A DNA stretch of 7,381 nucleotides, taken from contig JAENXP010000100.1 of NCBI GenBank assembly GCA_016649475.1, forward strand, positions 1 to 7,381, in the 5' to 3' direction. The notes below the pieces were generated by a model. The model was not told the origin of the DNA and made no database searches. It saw only the letters and a program-made list of their open reading frames with translations. This DNA is from Burkholderiales bacterium (GTDB lineage Bacteria > Pseudomonadota > Gammaproteobacteria > Burkholderiales > SG8-39). The position numbers and the translations under genes were made by a program. Positions 4,460 through 7,381 of this stretch are shown here, piece after piece; position 1 is the stretch's first letter; every line of letters begins with the position of its first letter.

Positions 4460-6726
4460 GCGCGGTTCCGCAACTGAAAATCGTCCGCGGCGCAGCCGCG
4501 GAAGGGGAGTTTCGCTGGCCTGCTCCGTCGTACTTCGAGTTCGTGCGCGAGCAGGATCGCCTCGACTGGACCGATTGCCTGCTTACCTTCAGGGACGGGA
4601 CCAAGGCAAGCGGGCGGGCGCACAGCTTCGTGCCGGGTGAAGCGCTGCTGGAGTTCCAACCGGAAGGGGACGGCAAATTGCGCAGCGTGGCGTTTTCCAG
4701 CCTGCTGAAGCTGCAGTTGGGGCGATCCGTCCCGCTGCGGCGCGAAGCGGCATCGCCGGCATCACCGGCATCGCAGCTGGTGACCGAGGCCGCCAAGCCG
4801 ACCCTGGCGGAGACTCAGCCGTTTCGCATCGAACTGGCGAACGGCGAGATCTTCGACGGCGTGACCCTGGGCTACGTCAGCGCGCTATGCGGCCTGTTCC
4901 TGTATTTGCCGCGGGACGACGGCGGAGTCGTCCGCTGCTTTGTACCCGCGAATGCGGCCCAGAGCTGCAGCATCGACGCGCCCATCGGGCAGATCCTGAT
5001 CAATCAGAGGGCGGCGTCGCCCGAAGCGGTCGGCGCTGCGCTCAACCTGCAGGCGATCATGCGCACCAAGAAATTCGACCAGTTCCTCGCGCAGGACACG
5101 AATTCGGACGCGGTGACCGGCGGGGCGCCGGTGCCCGAGCCACTGAACCGTCGGGTGCTGTCCGTTTGCGACACGCAATCCATGCGCTGGCCCACCGGGA
5201 ATCCGGAAGAGAACGCTGCCATGGAGCAGCTGCGCAGGATGGCGCAGGGAAGAAGGGCCTCGGATGTCCTCGCAGCAGAAGAGGAAAGCGAGAATTCATT
5301 CATTAGACGCTACTCCAGCTCCACGGATACCGGGAGGCTGGCCGCGTCGGAGCGGCGAAATCGCCGCGAAATCGGCGAAGTGCAGGTGGACAAGTCAGCG
5401 GCCAATATCACCGATCGGGCCGGCGTGCAGGAACTGGTCACGCGCCTGGCCGCGGAGAGCGGCGACCGTGACGTAACCGAGCAGCATGCCGCCAAGAGCA
5501 GCAGCGCCCTGGTGCTGCTGGTCAACAGGATCATCCTCGATGCGGTCGAGCACAAGGCGTCCGACATCCATATCGAATCGAATCTGGCGCCCAAAACGAC
5601 GCGCGTTCGCTTTCGCAGGGACGGGGTACTGGTGAATTATCTCGAACTGCCCTCGCAGTTCCGCAGCGCACTGGTCTCCAGAATCAAGATCATGAGCAAC
5701 CTCGACATCACCGAGCGGCGCAAGCCGCAGGACGGAAAGATCGATTTCAGCCGGTTCGGCCCGGCCAAGGTCGAGCTGCGAATCGCGACCGTGCCGACCA
5801 CAGGCAACCTGGAAGACGTGGTCATGCGCTTGCTCTCGTCGAACAACGCGGTGGGGGTGGACGAGCTGGGGATGGAAGAGCATATGCTGGAGGCGATTAC
5901 CGGCCTCATATCCAAGCCGCACGGCCTGTTCCTCGTATGCGGCCCGACTGGTTCGGGCAAGACCACCACACTGCATTCATTGCTCGGGTATCTGAATACC
6001 CTGGAGCGCAAGATCTGGACCGCGGAAGATCCGATCGAAATCACCCAGGCCGGCCTGCGCCAGGTTCAGGTCAATCCGAAAATCGGCTGGACTTTTGCCG
6101 CCGCGATGCGCAGCTTCATGCGCGCCGACCCCGATGTCATCATGGTCGGCGAGATGCGCGATGGCGAAACGGCCAAGATCGGCATCGAGGCGTCGCTGAC
6201 CGGGCACCTGGTGCTATCGACCTTGCATACCAACAGCGCGGCGGAGAGCATCGTACGTCTGCTCGATCTGGGCATGGACCCGTTCAACTTCTCCGATGCA
6301 CTGCTGGGCGTGCTGTCGCAGCGCCTGGCCAAGCGCCTGTGCCCTGAATGCAAAAGCGCCTACGCGCCGACGCCGGCCGAACTCGACAAGCTGTTGCGCG
6401 AATACTGCAGCGGCGCCTCGATCGATGCGCGCACGATGATGCAGCATTGGGTAGAGCGCCATGGCGACGCGAACGGAAATATCACGCTGTATCGCGCTCA
6501 GGGCTGTTCGCATTGCGATAACACCGGATACCGGGGCAGGATAGGCGTGCACGAACTGCTCGTGGCCGACGTGGCGACGAAGCAGCTGATACAATCGCGC
6601 GCGCCCGTATCCGAGGTAAGAAGCGCGGCCGCGGTGCTGGGAATGTCCAGCCTCAGGCAGGACGGCATCGAGAAGATCCTGCAGGGCCTCACCGATATCA
6701 GACAGATAAACGCGGTCTGCAGCTGA
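4456..6726 (+). CDS. GspE/PulE/PilB-family secretion or pilus ATPase with atypical N-terminus
   Basis: 756 residues, longer than PilB or GspE (about 500-570) because of its N-terminal part. The motor domain is complete: N2 region with KASDIHIES (367-375) and RRKPQDGKI (421-429), Walker A GPTGSGKT (496-503), Asp box AEDPIE (523-528), Walker B DVIMVGEMRD (560-569) with Glu566, His box GHLVLSTLHTN (583-593), and a C4 zinc site C629/C632 plus C684/C687. It should hydrolyse ATP as a hexamer to drive type IV pilus or type II secretion assembly at the inner membrane. Residues 42-88 and 123-173 look like two copies of a beta-rich module, each with [DN]G-x4-G. IGQILINQRAASPEAV at 177-192 fits the MshEN/T2SSE-N pattern, of which a known subset binds c-di-GMP. 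Residues 200-340 look like a linker. No pilin, PilC or secretin gene is nearby, so the machine it serves is unknown. Confidence 0.92.
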   Translation: MSAVPQLKIVRGAAAEGEFRWPAPSYFEFVREQDRLDWTDCLLTFRDGTKASGRAHSFVPGEALLEFQPEGDGKLRSVAFSSLLKLQLGRSVPLRREAASPASPASQLVTEAAKPTLAETQPFRIELANGEIFDGVTLGYVSALCGLFLYLPRDDGGVVRCFVPANAAQSCSIDAPIGQILINQRAASPEAVGAALNLQAIMRTKKFDQFLAQDTNSDAVTGGAPVPEPLNRRVLSVCDTQSMRWPTGNPEENAAMEQLRRMAQGRRASDVLAAEEESENSFIRRYSSSTDTGRLAASERRNRREIGEVQVDKSAANITDRAGVQELVTRLAAESGDRDVTEQHAAKSSSALVLLVNRIILDAVEHKASDIHIESNLAPKTTRVRFRRDGVLVNYLELPSQFRSALVSRIKIMSNLDITERRKPQDGKIDFSRFGPAKVELRIATVPTTGNLEDVVMRLLSSNNAVGVDELGMEEHMLEAITGLISKPHGLFLVCGPTGSGKTTTLHSLLGYLNTLERKIWTAEDPIEITQAGLRQVQVNPKIGWTFAAAMRSFMRADPDVIMVGEMRDGETAKIGIEASLTGHLVLSTLHTNSAAESIVRLLDLGMDPFNFSDALLGVLSQRLAKRLCPECKSAYAPTPAELDKLLREYCSGASIDARTMMQHWVERHGDANGNITLYRAQGCSHCDNTGYRGRIGVHELLVADVATKQLIQSRAPVSEVRSAAAVLGMSSLRQDGIEKILQGLTDIRQINAVCS

Positions 6727-7089
6727 AGCTTGTGCACCGGCGCGAGGCGTTCACATGCTTCGCCCGGGGCCGTGCCGCATGGCAGGAAGCCCGGCTTCCG
6801 AATTTTTGCCTCCAGGCTGGTCCGGGCGCGAACGCCCGGCGCGCGCTGCCGCAAGACGCAGCGCAGCGCGCCACCGATATCCCGGGCATCGCCCCGGAAA
6901 TACAGCGACTCTCGACCGGAATAAAACCGGTTACCTACTTGTTCATTTCCCGTTGCCCTTGAGATTCGACCGTCGGCCCTGTCCGGCGCCGTAGCCGGTG
7001 CGCGGGCGCGCGTGGCGCCCACTGTTCAGGCAAAAGCCATCGGCACGAGCCGGACCGCGATCAATATCCGGCACATCGAAGGAGGCGAC
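6727..7089. other. Intergenic region between ATPase and hemerythrin genes
   Basis: About 360 bases with no credible gene. It holds the terminator at 6785-6807 and a second perfect hairpin, CCGGGCG-CGAA-CGCCCGG (6822-6839), which lacks a T-tract. A GC-rich stretch lies at 6981-7020. The DNA at 6915-6950 is locally A/T-richer and could hold the hemerythrin promoter, but no confident -35/-10 pair or sigma-54 box was found. Confidence 0.6.
6785..6807 (+). terminator. Rho-independent terminator of the ATPase operon
   Basis: GGAAGC-CCG-GCTTCC forms a 6-bp stem with a 3-nt loop (6785-6799), followed by GAATTTTT (6800-6807). It lies 58 nt after the ATPase stop. The short stem makes it moderate in strength. 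Confidence 0.6.
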
Positions 7090-7381
7090 ATGTCGAACGG
7101 GAATGCTGACTTTCTTCATCCGGGTTTCGGTATCACGGAAATCGACGTTGCAGACCGGCATTTGATCGCGCTGGCGCATGAATTGAACCATGCCATCGCC
7201 GTAGGCCGGGATACGGAGGACATCCAGCGGTTGGCGAACCGGCTTCTGCTCGAAGCGATCAGCCATTTCGAACACGAAGAGCGGGTGCTGTGGGAATGCG
7301 GCTATCCTCTGATAAAGGGCCACGCCGCTTTGCACTCTCAGATGCTCGCGGAACTGGAGCATGCGCGCGAGGCGCTGTGCT
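7090..7381 (+). CDS. Bacteriohemerythrin (partial, C-terminus beyond window)
   Basis: 97 complete codons are visible before the window ends. The ATG at 7090 has a perfect AAGGAGG at 7079-7085. The diiron-binding pattern of bacterial hemerythrins is present with correct spacing: His24 in DVADRHL, His59 and Glu63 in SHFEHEE, and His78 and His82 in KGHAALH. The remaining ligands, HxxxxD near residue 118, would lie past the edge. GYP at 71-73 after the HFxxEE helix is also typical. Hemerythrins bind O2 reversibly and act in oxygen storage, delivery or sensing, mostly in the cytosol. There is no signal peptide. The protein may be a stand-alone domain of about 130-150 residues or the start of a longer sensor; this window cannot tell. 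A terminator and about 280 nt separate it from the ATPase, so it is probably its own transcription unit. Confidence 0.87.
   Translation, partial: MSNGNADFLHPGFGITEIDVADRHLIALAHELNHAIAVGRDTEDIQRLANRLLLEAISHFEHEERVLWECGYPLIKGHAALHSQMLAELEHAREALC

Noticed and set aside
6822..6839. Perfect 7-bp hairpin as a terminator
   Set aside because: It is followed by GC-rich DNA without a T-tract. The hairpin at 6785-6799 with GAATTTTT fits much better.

Overview
This GC-rich window reads as a proteobacterial chromosome segment. The TatA and TatB sequences, the CzcI/CzcC-type metal genes and the GspE/PulE-family ATPase fit a betaproteobacterium best. That placement is inferred from family resemblance, not from a marker gene.

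Layout. Positions 1-1653 are a leftward operon for heavy-metal efflux: a small two-helix membrane protein (1653-1330), a secreted histidine-rich CzcI-like protein (1311-931), and a TolC/CzcC-type outer-membrane channel (828-1, cut by the window edge). The CzcB- and CzcA-type subunits would be expected beyond position 1. Positions 1654-2051 are a divergent intergenic region. Its metal-operon side carries four adjacent inverted repeats, and its rightward side carries a good sigma-54 type promoter. Rightward genes follow: an HD-domain phosphohydrolase resembling cyclic-nucleotide phosphodiesterases (2052-2981), tatA (3221-3463) and tatB (3473-4084) with no tatC behind them, a 42-residue ORF (4331-4459) whose stop overlaps the next start, a 756-residue GspE/PilB-type ATPase with an unusual N-terminus (4456-6726), a terminator, and the first 97 codons of a bacteriohemerythrin (from 7090).

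How the parts may connect. The DNA upstream of the HD gene and the DNA upstream of the small ORF/ATPase pair share several sequence blocks in the same order. Both end at a nearly equal distance from their start codons, and both have a GG-N10-GC element in between. This suggests that the HD phosphohydrolase and the ATPase operon share a control system, possibly sigma-54 dependent, although tatAB lies between them. The ATPase has all the catalytic motifs of a pilus or secretion motor, but no pilin, platform or secretin gene is visible. Its N-terminus appears to hold a duplicated beta-rich module followed by a degenerate MshEN-like segment.

No RNA genes, CRISPR arrays or insertion sequences were seen.
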